The notes: generated by a model from the sequence alone, not told the origin. DNA of 64,000 nucleotides from Zavarzinia aquatilis (GCF_003173035.1 NZ_QGLE01000001.1:496001-560000), one strand, 5' to 3'. Numbered from the stretch's first letter, positions 33,920 through 45,995 are shown. Translations and numbers: made by a program.

Positions 33920-35347
33920 TCAGCCCCAGATGGGCGGCTTGCGACCGGCCCAGGGCAAGGCGCGTTCGAGATCGGCGCCGAGGCCGATCAGCGTGTCCTC
34001 GGCGCCGAAGCGGCCGACGATCTGCACGCCGACCGGCAGGCCATCCGCGCTCTGGTGCAGGGGCAGGCTGATCGCCGGCTGGCCGGTGAAGTTGAACACC
34101 GGCGTGTTCACATAGTCGCCCGCCTTGGTCAGGGTGCCGACGTAATCGGGCGAGGTCACGTCGAAGAAGCCGATCTTCTCCGGCGGCCGGGTCAGGGTGG
34201 TGGTCAGCAGGACGTCGATACCCTCGAAGAACTGGGCGATGAAACGGCTGATCCGCTGCAGCATGACCTGGGCGATGACATAGTCGGCGGCCGTGGTCTT
34301 GCTGGCCGCTTCGACGAGGGCGAGGGTCATGGGCTCCAGCGTGTCCGGTCCCGCCATCTTGCCGCCCATCAGCGCGGCGCCCTGGGCAAGCGCGGCCATG
34401 CCGGCGGTCCACAGGGTCATGAAGGCATGGGTGACCATGTCGGCGGGCGCGGCGGGCATCCCCTCGTCGAGGTGATGGCCCATGCCCTCGAGGGTCTTCG
34501 CCGTCTTGTCGATGGCGGCGACGCATTCCGGGTGCAGCGGATTGCCCATGAAGTCGGTCCTGGCGACGGCGATGCGCAAGGGCCGCTTCACGCCTTCCAG
34601 CGCCTCGGCGAAGGGCCGGGCCGGCGGCGGCGCCCAATAGGGATCGCCGATATCGGGCCCCGCCGTGGCGTCGAGCGCATAAGCGGTGTCACGCATCGAG
34701 CGGCTGACCACATGGTCGCAGACAAGGCCGCCGAGGGCATCGCCGAGGTCCGGGCCGAGCGGGTTGCGCGCCCGCGTCGGCTTCAAGCCGACGAGACCGC
34801 AGGCCGAGGCGGGAATGCGGATCGAGCCGCCGCCGTCATTGGCATGGGCGAGGGGGACGCAGCCCGAAGCGACCATGGCGGCGGAGCCGCCGGACGAGCC
34901 GCCGGTGGAATGATCCGTGTTCCAGGGGTTGCGGGCGGGGCCGTAGAACAGCGATTCCGTCGTCGGCAGGATGCCGAATTCGGGTGCGTTGGTCTTGGCC
35001 AGGATGTTGAAGCCCGCCTTCTTGTAGCGGGTGGTCAGTTCGCTGTCGTGATCGTCCGCGACATCGGCGAACAGGCGCGAGGCCTGACGGGTGGAAAGGC
35101 CGACGCAGAGCGCGTTGATGTCCTTGAGCAGGAAGGGCACGCCGGCGAAGGGGCCCTTGGGCAGGCCGTCCCCGGCGGCCTTGCGGGCCATGTCATAGGC
35201 CTTCTGCACCACGCCGTTCAGGGCCGGGTTGTGCTTTTCGATGAGGCCGATGGCAATTTCGAGCAATTCGGTCGGCTTGACCTCGCCCTTGTTGACCAGC
35301 TGGCCGAGGCCGATGCCGTCCTGCGCCAGATATTCGGAGACCTGCAT
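33920..35347 (-). CDS. Amidase signature family hydrolase
   Basis: A 475-residue amidase with the full Ser-cisSer-Lys triad: Lys75 (FLLKDI), the cis-Ser at 151/152 ([10 protein letters not shown]) and nucleophile Ser175 ([10 protein letters not shown]). Length and the C-terminal [13 protein letters not shown] are typical. It resembles 6-aminohexanoate cyclic-dimer hydrolase-type amidases more than the GatA subunit, since no gatB or gatC adjoin it. The physiological substrate cannot be told. It is probably co-transcribed with trmFO. Confidence 0.88.
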   Translation of the reverse strand: MQVSEYLAQDGIGLGQLVNKGEVKPTELLEIAIGLIEKHNPALNGVVQKAYDMARKAAGDGLPKGPFAGVPFLLKDINALCVGLSTRQASRLFADVADDHDSELTTRYKKAGFNILAKTNAPEFGILPTTESLFYGPARNPWNTDHSTGGSSGGSAAMVASGCVPLAHANDGGGSIRIPASACGLVGLKPTRARNPLGPDLGDALGGLVCDHVVSRSMRDTAYALDATAGPDIGDPYWAPPPARPFAEALEGVKRPLRIAVARTDFMGNPLHPECVAAIDKTAKTLEGMGHHLDEGMPAAPADMVTHAFMTLWTAGMAALAQGAALMGGKMAGPDTLEPMTLALVEAASKTTAADYVIAQVMLQRISRFIAQFFEGIDVLLTTTLTRPPEKIGFFDVTSPDYVGTLTKAGDYVNTPVFNFTGQPAISLPLHQSADGLPVGVQIVGRFGAEDTLIGLGADLERALPWAGRKPPIWG

Positions 35348-35458
35348 TTCCGTCCCTCCCCGTTATGATTGTGACGGAGTGTCATGTTTCTGAGCGGGAA
35401 GGCAAGGGCCGTCGTGAGACAATTTCACGACGGCCCCCAAGGTGTCAGCGGACAGGCA

Positions 35459-37576
35459 TCAATAGGTGAAGGTCAGGCCGATGTTGAAGGAACGGCCTTC
35501 GCCTTCGAGCGCGCCGATGGTGCCGCCCTCGCGCTTGAAAGTGGCGAAATCGACGCCGGCCAGCGGATCGTACCAGCGCTGGTCGAAGAGATTGTCGATC
35601 CCGGCGTCGAGCCGGACACCCGGCCACTGATAGGCGGTCTTCAGGTTGACGAGGGCGTAGCCCGAGGTTTCCTGTTCGCGGCGGACATCGTTCACATCGG
35701 TCTTGGTGGCCGAGGCGACGAGTTCGATGCCGTTGCTCCAGTCGTCCAGCCGGTGTTCGAGGCCAAGGCGGACATGGAGCGGGGCGATGCGATAGAGATC
35801 GTCGTCCGTGTCGCGGTTCTCGCCCCGGACGAAGCCCGCCGCCGCGGAGAGGTCGAGGTCGCCGAAGGACGCCCCCCGCGCGAGGGCGAGGCTGCCCGAG
35901 ACATCGACGCCATAGAGCAGGGCATCGTGATTGGCGAACTTCAGGATGACGAACTGGTTGCCCGGCCCGAAACGCCGGCCGGTATCGTCCGCGTCGATGA
36001 AATCCTCGACGTAAGAGACATAGGGCGTGACCTTGAGGCGCCAGACACCGCCGCCCTGCCAGTCGCCGGTGGCCGAGAGCGTATGGGCGACCTCGGGGTC
36101 GAGGTCGATATTGCCGATATAGCCATTGGCATCGCCGAACCAGTTGTTCATGGCCGCCGCCATGTTGCCCTCGCCCCAGGAATAGCGCTCGTACAGACTG
36201 GGGGAGCGGGTCTTGCGGGCATAGCCAAAGCTGTAGGTCGCGCCCGGGCCGGCCTCGTAGGAGGCGACGGCGGTCAGGTCGAAATTGACATCGGTGCGCG
36301 AACGGTCACGGGCGTTGAAGGCCTTGGCGGCGGCGATGTCGGCGGCCTGCATCATGCCGGTCCAGGCATAGGGCCGGACCTCGCCCGTATCCATCAGGAC
36401 GATATCGTTGCGCAGGCCGATCTGGCTGCTCCATGCCGAAGTCCAGCGGGCATTCCATTCGATGAAACTACCGATGCGGGTGCGGCTGCCGCCGTTGATA
36501 TTCTCGTAGGTGTCCGGCCCCATCATCATGGAACCCGCGACCGGCGGCCACCAGTCGTCCAGGGTAAGGTCATGCAGTTCGGTGCCGAATTTCAGCGTGT
36601 CGGCCTCACCCACCGGCACTTCGGCGGTCAGGTTGTAGCCAAGGTCGGTCGCCCGCGTGTTCATGGGCATGGCGCCGCCCTTGTCCTCGAGCATGTCCAT
36701 TTCGTGCTCGACATGGCGCCAGTAGGCGCGGGCATCGACGTTGCCCCAGGCGAAGGTGCCTTCGTAACGGCCGTTCAGGTACTGGCTCTCGTTATCGGTC
36801 AGATCCATGCGCTGGTTCGGGAAGGCCTCGTAGGGCGTGTATTGCAGGCCGCCCCGCAGGGTGAGCTGATCGCCGCCCCGGCGCAGCGCCAGGGTCAGAT
36901 TGTGATCGTAATTCTCGGATTCCGTCGCATAGACGGTGCGGTTGTTGCCGCCCCCCTCGTAGTCGAGGGTGCGCGACCACGAGCCGGCATAGGCCATGCT
37001 GAAATCGGACGTCGCCACCGTGGTATCGCCCGAGACCGACAATCCGTCGCCATTGCTGCGATAGGCGGTGGTCAGGCGGGCAGCGGTCAGCACCTGTTCC
37101 GCCTCGGCCGCGAAACGGGGCGCGAGCGGCTCGACGACGATGCTTCCGCCGATACTGTCACCGCCGAGGCTGACCGGGGACAGGCCGGCATAGACGTCGA
37201 TGCTGCCGACGCGGCCGGGGTCGATATAGGACAGGGGCGGGTTCATGTGATTGGGGCAGGCCGAGGTCACGGTCATGCCGTCGACCGTCACGCGCACCCG
37301 GTCGTCGGCGAGGCCGTGGATCGCCGGCAGGCTGGAGATGGCGCCGCCGGTCGCGAGCGAAATGCCCGGCAACTTCAGCAGGAGACTGGCGGCATCGGGA
37401 CGGGCGGTCGCCGTGTCGGCGAGATCCTCGGCGCCAAGGCCGGTGGCGAAGGGCTCGGGCGAGGCGGTCACGGTGACCGTGGGCAGGGCGGTCGCCTCTT
37501 CGGCGAGGGCGGGCAGGGGAGACAGCGCGGCAAGCAGCGCCGCCGCGGCGCAGCCGCAGGACAGGGCGTGAGTCAT
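35459..37576 (-). CDS. TonB-dependent receptor, copper-type (OprC/NosA-like)
   Basis: Outer-membrane active transporter of 705 residues: signal peptide (to about ALAEE), plug domain to about residue 165, then a 22-strand barrel ending in GLTFTY with an aromatic terminus. The plug carries CPNHM at 107-111 and the barrel carries HEM at 291-293. These match the CxxxM and HxM copper ligands known in Pseudomonas OprC, at a similar spacing (about 180 residues). Copper import is therefore the best inference. A DUF2946 gene lies 53 bases upstream on the same strand, a partner often seen with such receptors. Start is ATG 37576. Confidence 0.88.
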   Translation of the reverse strand: MTHALSCGCAAAALLAALSPLPALAEEATALPTVTVTASPEPFATGLGAEDLADTATARPDAASLLLKLPGISLATGGAISSLPAIHGLADDRVRVTVDGMTVTSACPNHMNPPLSYIDPGRVGSIDVYAGLSPVSLGGDSIGGSIVVEPLAPRFAAEAEQVLTAARLTTAYRSNGDGLSVSGDTTVATSDFSMAYAGSWSRTLDYEGGGNNRTVYATESENYDHNLTLALRRGGDQLTLRGGLQYTPYEAFPNQRMDLTDNESQYLNGRYEGTFAWGNVDARAYWRHVEHEMDMLEDKGGAMPMNTRATDLGYNLTAEVPVGEADTLKFGTELHDLTLDDWWPPVAGSMMMGPDTYENINGGSRTRIGSFIEWNARWTSAWSSQIGLRNDIVLMDTGEVRPYAWTGMMQAADIAAAKAFNARDRSRTDVNFDLTAVASYEAGPGATYSFGYARKTRSPSLYERYSWGEGNMAAAMNNWFGDANGYIGNIDLDPEVAHTLSATGDWQGGGVWRLKVTPYVSYVEDFIDADDTGRRFGPGNQFVILKFANHDALLYGVDVSGSLALARGASFGDLDLSAAAGFVRGENRDTDDDLYRIAPLHVRLGLEHRLDDWSNGIELVASATKTDVNDVRREQETSGYALVNLKTAYQWPGVRLDAGIDNLFDQRWYDPLAGVDFATFKREGGTIGALEGEGRSFNIGLTFTY

Positions 37577-37629
37577 GATTTCCAATTCCGGATCTGGACA
37601 GGCAGGGGCCTTGCGGCCGGTGGCTGGGG

Positions 37630-38022
37630 TCAGATCAGGTTTGGCGGTCCGCGCGGCTGGACACCGACGGCATGAGCGAAGACTCGCGCCTCGAGCGGGG
37701 ACGTCTGCCAGGCCGCAACGCCCGTCACGGCGGGCAGGACGAGGGGCGGGACCGACGGCGCGAGGAAATGGCCGGTGACGGCAAGGGTCAGGCAGATCTG
37801 GCACGGCAGGCCATGGCCGGAGCCATTGTCGCCCTTGTCGGACGGGGCCTCGCCCGGGCGGCACAGGTCCGACAGCGCCAGCACCAGGCTCTCGGCCGTG
37901 GTGATTCGCATCGCCGGCATGGGCGACAAGGGCGCGAAAACCTGCAGCAGCAGGGCGAACAGGGCCATGAACGCCAGTCGCTGGCGCCTGAATCTGCCCC
38001 CGATGCCCTCAACAACCTGCAC
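37630..38022 (-). CDS. DUF2946-like protein next to the copper receptor
   Basis: A 130-residue protein with one N-terminal hydrophobic segment (MALFALLLQVFAPL) that may be a signal anchor. It has a central Cys-containing motif GLPCQICLTLA (CxxC) after a Gly/Asp-rich stretch and a Pro-rich end PRGPPNLI. This is the layout of DUF2946 proteins, which often neighbour copper or heavy-metal transport genes. The CxxC could bind copper in the periplasm. The start is GTG 38022. Same strand as the receptor, 53 bases apart: probably one operon. Confidence 0.7.
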   Translation of the reverse strand: MQVVEGIGGRFRRQRLAFMALFALLLQVFAPLSPMPAMRITTAESLVLALSDLCRPGEAPSDKGDNGSGHGLPCQICLTLAVTGHFLAPSVPPLVLPAVTGVAAWQTSPLEARVFAHAVGVQPRGPPNLI

Positions 38023-38113
38023 GTCGCCCGCCCTTCTTGCTAAAAGGGGGAGTAGGCCCTGCGCCCGGCCGTCTCAATGAGACAGAAGCGCGCAGGCACG
38101 AGGCAGGCACATC

Positions 38114-38788
38114 ATGGCACGAACGAGAAGCACGACGGCATCCGCGACGAAAGATGCCGAGACCCTGCCGGACGCGGGGGCGCCGCGCCGACGCCCGGTG
38201 CAGGCGCGCGGGCGAAAAAGGGTCGAGACCATCCTGTCGGCGGCCGAGGGATTGATCCGTGAAAAGGGCGTCGACGCCCTGAAGATGAGCGAGATCGCCA
38301 GCGCGGCCGAAGTGCCCATCGGCTCGATCTATCAGTTCTTCGCCGACCGGGGGGCGATCCTGCGGGCGCTGGCCGAGCGCTACATGGAAAAGAACTGCCG
38401 GCTGATGGAAACGACCCTGCGCAACATCCGGACGATCGAGGATGCCCGGCAGAAACTCTGGCTGGCCATCGACCAGTCGATCCAGGTCACGCTGGCCGAT
38501 CCCGCCTTTCGCGACGTCTGGTTCGGCCTGCTCGCCGACCGCGACCTGCAGAAGCTGAACCATGCGGCCGCCCGACGTTCGGCGGTGATCATCGTCGGCG
38601 CGCTTAAGCCGCTGTTTCCGCATCTGTCCAGCGAGCGGCTGATGCTGGCGGCCGAAACCATGGTCCATATGTCGGAAGGGTTGGTCCGCTCCGTCAGCCT
38701 CGAGGATGCGAGCATCGGTCAGGCCATGATCGGCGAGTTCAAGCATCTCGTCGCGCTCTACCTGCGCGACCTCGCCACCGGAACCTGA
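38114..38788 (+). CDS. TetR/AcrR family transcriptional regulator
   Basis: A 224-residue regulator with a long basic N-terminal extension (about 35 residues), then the helix-turn-helix region (ETILSAAEGLIREKG; MSEIASAAEVPIGSIYQFF) and a helical ligand-binding domain containing DPAFRDVWFGLLADRDLQKLN. It is divergent from the DUF2946/copper-receptor pair with 91 bases between the start codons. It is thus a candidate regulator of that pair, though a metal ligand site is not apparent. Confidence 0.88.
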   Translation: MARTRSTTASATKDAETLPDAGAPRRRPVQARGRKRVETILSAAEGLIREKGVDALKMSEIASAAEVPIGSIYQFFADRGAILRALAERYMEKNCRLMETTLRNIRTIEDARQKLWLAIDQSIQVTLADPAFRDVWFGLLADRDLQKLNHAAARRSAVIIVGALKPLFPHLSSERLMLAAETMVHMSEGLVRSVSLEDASIGQAMIGEFKHLVALYLRDLATGT

Positions 38789-38813
38789 GGGCGCCGACGG
38801 GTTGTTGACAGTA

Positions 38814-38854
38814 TCGGCACATTCATGTCATTTATACTGACATGAATGTGCCGA
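38814..38854. promoter_or_regulatory. Perfect 17-bp inverted repeat over the start of a tetR gene
   Basis: The arm CGGCACATTCATGTCA at 38815-38830 is exactly complementary to 38838-38853 around TTTATAC; one more T-A pair extends it to 17 bp. A TTGACA at 38805-38810 precedes it. The ATG of the following TetR gene (38842) is inside the right arm. This is almost certainly the operator of that regulator. Confidence 0.85.
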
Positions 38855-39477
38855 CGAAAACCTATGACTCCCCGCTCCGCCGCCGCCAGCAGGCGGCGAC
38901 GCGGGATGCCATCCTCGAAGCCACCGGCCTCCTCGTCGAGGCGGAGGGACTGGATGCCCTGTCCTATGCCGCCATCGCGGCCAAGGCCGGCGTGCAGGAG
39001 CGGACGGTTTACCGCCACTTCCCGACCAAGGGCGAGTTGCTGGAAGCCTTCTGGCGCTGGGTGAACGGGCAGGCGGGCATCGCCGGCTTTCCGACCAGCG
39101 AAGCCGAATTGCTGCGCCTGCCGCCCGAGGTCTATGCCCGTTTCGACGAACGGGCCGGCATGATGGCCGCCCTGGTGTTTTCCGAAGCCGGGCGAAAATT
39201 CCGCCTGCGGGTGAACGCCGAACGGCAGGATGCCTATCGCGACATTCTTGCCGCCCGAACCGAAGGCCTGCCGCCCGAAGCAGCCAATCGTCTGCGCGCC
39301 ATCGTCCAGTTGCTTTACAGCGCAACGGCCTGGGCGACCCTGCGCGACCATTGGGGCCTCGACGGACGCGCCTCGGGCGAGACAGTCAGCTGGGCCATCC
39401 GCTGTCTGCTTGACGCCACGGCCCGGGGCGATCTGCCGATATCGCCGCCATCCGCCACCGACATTTCCGGAAAGTGA
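38842..39477 (+). CDS. TetR/AcrR family regulator with operator at its start codon
   Basis: A 211-residue TetR protein: helix-turn-helix at about residues 18-65 (AATRDAILEATGLLVEAEG; YAAIAAKAGVQERTVYRHFPTKGELL) and a C-terminal helical domain with ARFDERAGMMAALVFSEAG. The ATG lies within the right arm of a perfect palindrome and has no Shine-Dalgarno; GTG at 38848 is an alternative, and the mRNA may be almost leaderless. Autorepression is the obvious reading. The next ORF begins 8 bases after the stop and is probably in the same transcript. Confidence 0.88.
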   Translation: MNVPTKTYDSPLRRRQQAATRDAILEATGLLVEAEGLDALSYAAIAAKAGVQERTVYRHFPTKGELLEAFWRWVNGQAGIAGFPTSEAELLRLPPEVYARFDERAGMMAALVFSEAGRKFRLRVNAERQDAYRDILAARTEGLPPEAANRLRAIVQLLYSATAWATLRDHWGLDGRASGETVSWAIRCLLDATARGDLPISPPSATDISGK

Positions 39478-39485
39478 ACCGCGCC

Positions 39486-39974
39486 ATGTTGTTCCACGCC
39501 TCCATTCCCGCCCGCGATCCGGCCAAGGTCGCCGCCGTGCTGGCCGACATCTGGCAGGGCGAGGCCATGCCCTTTCCGCCGGTGCCCGGTGCCCATGTCG
39601 TCTTTGCCGGCGACGGGCGGGCGACCACGCTGGAAATCTATCCGCACGACCGGACGCTGGTGCCGTCCGATGCTGGCGTCGCCATCGGGACCGCGGCGCC
39701 TGTCGCGGGCGCCGTGGGGGACCATGTCGCCATCGCTTCGCCCCGGTCCGTCACCGAGATCGAGGCCATCGCCGGCAAGGCCGGCTGGCGCGTCCAGCTG
39801 GCCACGCGTGGCGGCATCTTCGATGTCGTGGAGCTCTGGCTGGAGGATCGCTATCTGGTCGAAGTGCTGACCCCTGACATGCAGGCAGCCTATATCGACC
39901 GTGTCACGCCGGGAAACTGGCGGGCCATGCTGTCCGCGCCGCTTCTGGCCCCGGGCGGGGTACTGCCGGGCTGA
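39486..39974 (+). CDS. Conserved hypothetical, VOC/glyoxalase-like protein
   Basis: A 162-residue soluble protein beginning LFHASIPARDPAKVAAVLADI, with GEAMPFPPVPGAHVVFAGDG and TLEIYPHDRTLVP. The beta-alpha-beta pattern and the opening HxSI...DP suggest one vicinal-oxygen-chelate-type module, but I cannot identify a certain metal site. It lies directly behind a TetR gene and may be its target. GTG 39474, overlapping the TetR stop, is an alternative start. Confidence 0.65.
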   Translation: MLFHASIPARDPAKVAAVLADIWQGEAMPFPPVPGAHVVFAGDGRATTLEIYPHDRTLVPSDAGVAIGTAAPVAGAVGDHVAIASPRSVTEIEAIAGKAGWRVQLATRGGIFDVVELWLEDRYLVEVLTPDMQAAYIDRVTPGNWRAMLSAPLLAPGGVLPG

Positions 39975-40008
39975 CAGGCCCGGCGCGGAGCCTCTGGACA
40001 GGGCGTTC

Positions 40009-40024
40009 TAGAATCTCTATTCTA
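40009..40024. promoter_or_regulatory. Palindromic operator candidate before a tetR-map pair
   Basis: TAGAAT-CTCT-ATTCTA is a perfect 6-bp inverted repeat in a short AT-rich stretch that otherwise stands out from GC-rich surroundings. It ends 9 bases before the TetR start at 40034. It would cover the transcription start, so autorepression is likely. Confidence 0.6.
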
Positions 40025-40033
40025 AATGCCATC

Positions 40034-40621
40034 ATGGTCAGATTAGCTCAATTCTCCGCCGACTGCTTCGTCAGCGCGGCCATCGCCCTCGTCGCTGAAG
40101 CCGGTCCTTCGGCGGCCTCGATTCCGGCCATCGCCCGCCGGGTGGGCGCGCCCACCGGCTCGCTCTATCACCGCTTTCCGTCCAAGGCGGCCGTGCTCGC
40201 CGCCGCCTGGGCCGAGGTGCATGGCGATTTCACCGCGGCCCTGGTGCCGCCCCTGTTCGAGGGGCGGGCGCGGGACGCCGCCATGACCCTCGTCGACTGG
40301 TCGCGGGCGCGGCCCCTGCGGGCGCGGTTCCTGCTGCTGAACGATTTCGGGGCGCTGGTCGACGGCGCGCCGGTGCCGGACGATCTGCGGGCAGAAATCG
40401 CCCGTCAGGAAGATGTGCTCGACCGCGCCTTCCTGTCGCTGGCCGGGGGCCATGCCTCCGCGGCCGAAGCGGCGGCGCTGCGCTTTCGCGTGTTCGACGC
40501 GCCGGTCGCCGCCCTGCGCCCCCATCTGATCGGCCGCGGGCCGATCCCCGAATTCGTCGACGATCTCGTCTCTGGCCTGTTCGACAATGGCCGGGACGCC
40601 CTGCAGGGACAGGCCGCATGA
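40034..40621 (+). CDS. TetR/AcrR family regulator coupled to map
   Basis: A 195-residue regulator with the helix-turn-helix in ASIPAIARRVGAPTGSLYHRF followed by PSKAAVLAAAW, and a C-terminal helical domain. Its stop overlaps the methionine aminopeptidase start (ATGA), so the two are translationally coupled. No clear Shine-Dalgarno is seen before ATG 40034. The palindrome at 40009-40024 is a candidate operator. Confidence 0.86.
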   Translation: MVRLAQFSADCFVSAAIALVAEAGPSAASIPAIARRVGAPTGSLYHRFPSKAAVLAAAWAEVHGDFTAALVPPLFEGRARDAAMTLVDWSRARPLRARFLLLNDFGALVDGAPVPDDLRAEIARQEDVLDRAFLSLAGGHASAAEAAALRFRVFDAPVAALRPHLIGRGPIPEFVDDLVSGLFDNGRDALQGQAA

Positions 40622-41436
40622 CCATCCGCTATTCCGCCCAGACCGAGGGCGGCCGCAAGATCCCGCTGCATGACGGGGAAGGCTTCGAAGGGATGCGCAA
40701 GGCCGGCCGGCTGGCTGCCGCCACCCTCGATTTCATCGCGCCCTATGTGAAGCCGGGGGTATCGACCGCCGCCCTCGACAAGCTGTGCGAAACCTATATG
40801 CGCGATCACGGCGGCATTCCGGGCACCATCGGCTACCACGGCTATCAGCACGCCAGCTGCATCTCGGTCAATCACGTCGTCACCCATGGCATCCCCTCCG
40901 ACGACAAGATCCTGGTCGAGGGCGACATCCTGAACATCGACGTAACGCCCGTGCTGGACGGCTGGTTCGGCGATGCCAGCCGGATGTATGCGGCGGGCGA
41001 CATGGGGGTGAAGGCGCGCCGCCTCGTCGACACGACGCTCGAATCCCTGCTCGCCGGGATCGCGGCGGTGAAGCCGGGCGCGACGCTCGGCGACGTCGGC
41101 CATGCGATCGAGCGGATCGCAAGGCGCGAGCGTTTCTCCATCGTCGAGGATTTCTGCGGCCATGGCGTCGGGCAGGTGTTTCACGACGCGCCCAACGTCC
41201 TGCACTACGGCCGGCCGGGCGAGGGCATCGTGCTCGAGCCCGGCATGATCTTCACCATCGAGCCGATGCTGAACGCCGGCCGGCCCGACGTGAAAATCCT
41301 GTCCGACGGCTGGACCGCGGTCACCCGGGACCGCTCCCTCTCGGCCCAGTTCGAGCATTCGGTGGGCGTCACCGAAACGGGCGTGGAGATTTTCACCCCC
41401 TGGCCCGAACCGGCGGCCCTGCGCGCCGCGATCTGA
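40618..41436 (+). CDS. map: Methionine aminopeptidase, type I
   Basis: Removes the N-terminal Met from nascent proteins. The 272-residue pita-bread protein has all metal ligands: Asp in LNIDVTPV, Asp in WFGDASRMY, His in GHGVGQVFHD, Glu in IFTIEPML and Glu in AQFEHSVGV. The His in YHGYQHASCISVNHVVTHG is the usual substrate-side residue. Length is normal. It is coupled to a TetR gene, which is unusual for a housekeeping map gene and may mark it as a second, regulated copy. Confidence 0.94.
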   Translation: MTIRYSAQTEGGRKIPLHDGEGFEGMRKAGRLAAATLDFIAPYVKPGVSTAALDKLCETYMRDHGGIPGTIGYHGYQHASCISVNHVVTHGIPSDDKILVEGDILNIDVTPVLDGWFGDASRMYAAGDMGVKARRLVDTTLESLLAGIAAVKPGATLGDVGHAIERIARRERFSIVEDFCGHGVGQVFHDAPNVLHYGRPGEGIVLEPGMIFTIEPMLNAGRPDVKILSDGWTAVTRDRSLSAQFEHSVGVTETGVEIFTPWPEPAALRAAI

Positions 41437-41688
41437 TCAGGCGGTCTTCCGGCCGCAGCCCTCGGCCTTGAAGACACGGACCGTCGAGGCCGGGGAGCGG
41501 GCGAGGGCGGCGGCCGGCCGCACCGGGCGCCGCACCAGTTCGCCCGAGCAATTGGGGCAGATGCCGCCGAGGACAGTCTCGGCGCAGTCGCGACAAAACG
41601 TGCATTCGAACGAGCATATCAGGGCATCCCGGCTGTCGGCGGGGAGGTCCTTGTCGCAGCATTCGCAACCGGGGCGCAGGTCAAGCAT
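41437..41688 (-). CDS. DUF1272 cysteine-rich protein
   Basis: An 83-residue protein with nine Cys in its first 47 residues (8, 10, 11, 25, 29, 32, 35, 44, 47) in the pattern PGCECCDKDLP, ICSFECTFCRDC and GGICPNCSGELVRRP. This is the DUF1272 signature, probably binding zinc. Function is unknown. It converges on map with no gap between the stop codons and is divergent from the next TetR-like gene. Confidence 0.88.
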   Translation of the reverse strand: MLDLRPGCECCDKDLPADSRDALICSFECTFCRDCAETVLGGICPNCSGELVRRPVRPAAALARSPASTVRVFKAEGCGRKTA

Positions 41689-42374
41689 GGCGATTTCCGC
41701 TTATTAACGAACCGTTCACCCTGATGCGCCATGATGCGGTCAGGGCAAACCGGGAAGCGGGAACATCTTGGCACACAGACCCGATCTTGCCGATCACTTG
41801 TTGCAGGCGGCCGAAGGCCTGGCACGTGGCCATTCGCTGGGCGCGGTCACGCTCGAGAGCGCGGCGCGCCTTTCCGACGTCAGCCTCGACGAGGCCCGCG
41901 AGGCCTTTGCCGACGACGATGCCCTGCGCCTCGGTCTCGTCCGCTTCTATCATGCCGCCAACCGCGAGGTTCTGGCCTTCGCCCTGCGCGAAGTAGCCAC
42001 GGTCGATGATTTCGTGCGGCAGGCGCAGCAGGCGGTCGAGAACTACTACCAGATCTTCCACAACGATCCGGACATGCGCGATGTCTGGACGGAAATCCTG
42101 ACCGACCGGCGAATGCGTGCCCTCAATGTCGAGCAGGTGACCGAGAACGCCGGCATGGTGCACCATTTCCTGCGCGAACTGCTGCCCCATGTCACGGAAC
42201 TTGAACTGTCGGCGACCGTCGAGCTGATGATCCACATGACCGACGTCGCGGCGCGCTGGGCCGCCGCGCGCGACGCGGCCAAGGGCCGCGCCATGCTGCA
42301 CGCCTTCTGCCGGGTGATCGCCCTGATGGCGGACGATTTGCTCCGCCTGGAGCAGGAGCGCGCCTTTGCCGGCG

Positions 42375-45254
<2,880 letters not shown>

Positions 45255-45379
45255 GGGGCCTCAGCTACGCGGTACGGCGCCGGCGGGAAGAGAGGATATG
45301 GGGTGGAGGAGCGACACTGTCCATCCTAGCTTGATTATGGGAACAAAGTCCGCAAGATGCCACTTGAGTCGCGGTATTC

Positions 45380-45394
45380 GTTCTTATTATGTTC
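45380..45394 (+). promoter_or_regulatory. LexA box between uvrA and ssb
   Basis: GTTC-TTATTAT-GTTC matches the alphaproteobacterial LexA consensus exactly. It lies 37 bases upstream of the ssb start and 125 bases upstream of the uvrA start, so it most directly covers the ssb promoter and could also serve uvrA. Confidence 0.85.
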
Positions 45395-45431
45395 CAGTAC
45401 GGCGGCGCCGCAAGCACTTAAGGGGAAAGCC

Positions 45432-45971
45432 ATGGCGGGCAGTGTCAACAAGGTCATTCTGGTCGGCAACCTGGGGCGCGACCCGGAATCCCGCAATCTG
45501 CAGGATGGCAATCCGGTCGTGAATCTCTCGATCGCCACCTCCGAGACCTGGAAGGACAAGATGTCCGGCGAGCGCAAGGAGCGCACCGAGTGGCATCGCG
45601 TGGTGATCTTCAACGAGAATCTGGCGCGCATCGCCCAGCAGTATCTGCGCAAGGGCAGCAAGGTTTACATCGAAGGCTCGCTGCAGACCCGCAAGTGGAC
45701 CGACCAGCAGGGCCAGGAACGCTATTCGACGGAAATCGTGCTGCAGCGCTTCCGCGGCGAATTGACCATCCTCGATGGCCGCGGTGAAGGCGGCGGTGGC
45801 GGCGACGACTTCGGCGGCGGCGGCGGTGGCGATTTCGGTGGCTACGGTGGCGGTGGCGGTGGCCGTTCGGGTGGTGGTGGCTTCGGCGGCGGTGGCCGCT
45901 CGGGCGGCGGCGGCGGTGGTGGCGGCGGTCGCAATCCGGGGCCGGACCTCGACGACGAAATCCCGTTCTAA
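45432..45971 (+). CDS. ssb: Single-stranded DNA-binding protein
   Basis: Coats single-stranded DNA in replication and repair. The 179-residue product has an OB-fold domain at about 1-113 ([35 protein letters not shown]), a glycine-rich linker of about 50 residues with long poly-Gly runs, and the acidic tip DLDDEIPF that binds partner proteins. ATG 45432 follows AAGGGGAA. SOS control is likely through the box at 45380-45394. Confidence 0.97.
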   Translation: MAGSVNKVILVGNLGRDPESRNLQDGNPVVNLSIATSETWKDKMSGERKERTEWHRVVIFNENLARIAQQYLRKGSKVYIEGSLQTRKWTDQQGQERYSTEIVLQRFRGELTILDGRGEGGGGGDDFGGGGGGDFGGYGGGGGGRSGGGGFGGGGRSGGGGGGGGGRNPGPDLDDEIPF

Positions 45972-45995
45972 ATCCGTCCAGCCCGGATCGCGGCC

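Noticed and set aside
34090-34115. GAAC/GTTC-containing palindrome looking like an SOS element
   Set aside because: The half-sites are inverted with the wrong spacing and it lies inside the amidase coding sequence.
35384-37675. A 763-codon plus-strand frame opposite the TonB receptor
   Set aside because: Antisense to a receptor with signal peptide, plug motifs and terminal aromatic residue; no support for the other strand.
45780-45930. Repetitive GGC/GGT tract resembling a tandem repeat array
   Set aside because: It is the glycine-rich linker of SSB, in frame and typical for the protein.
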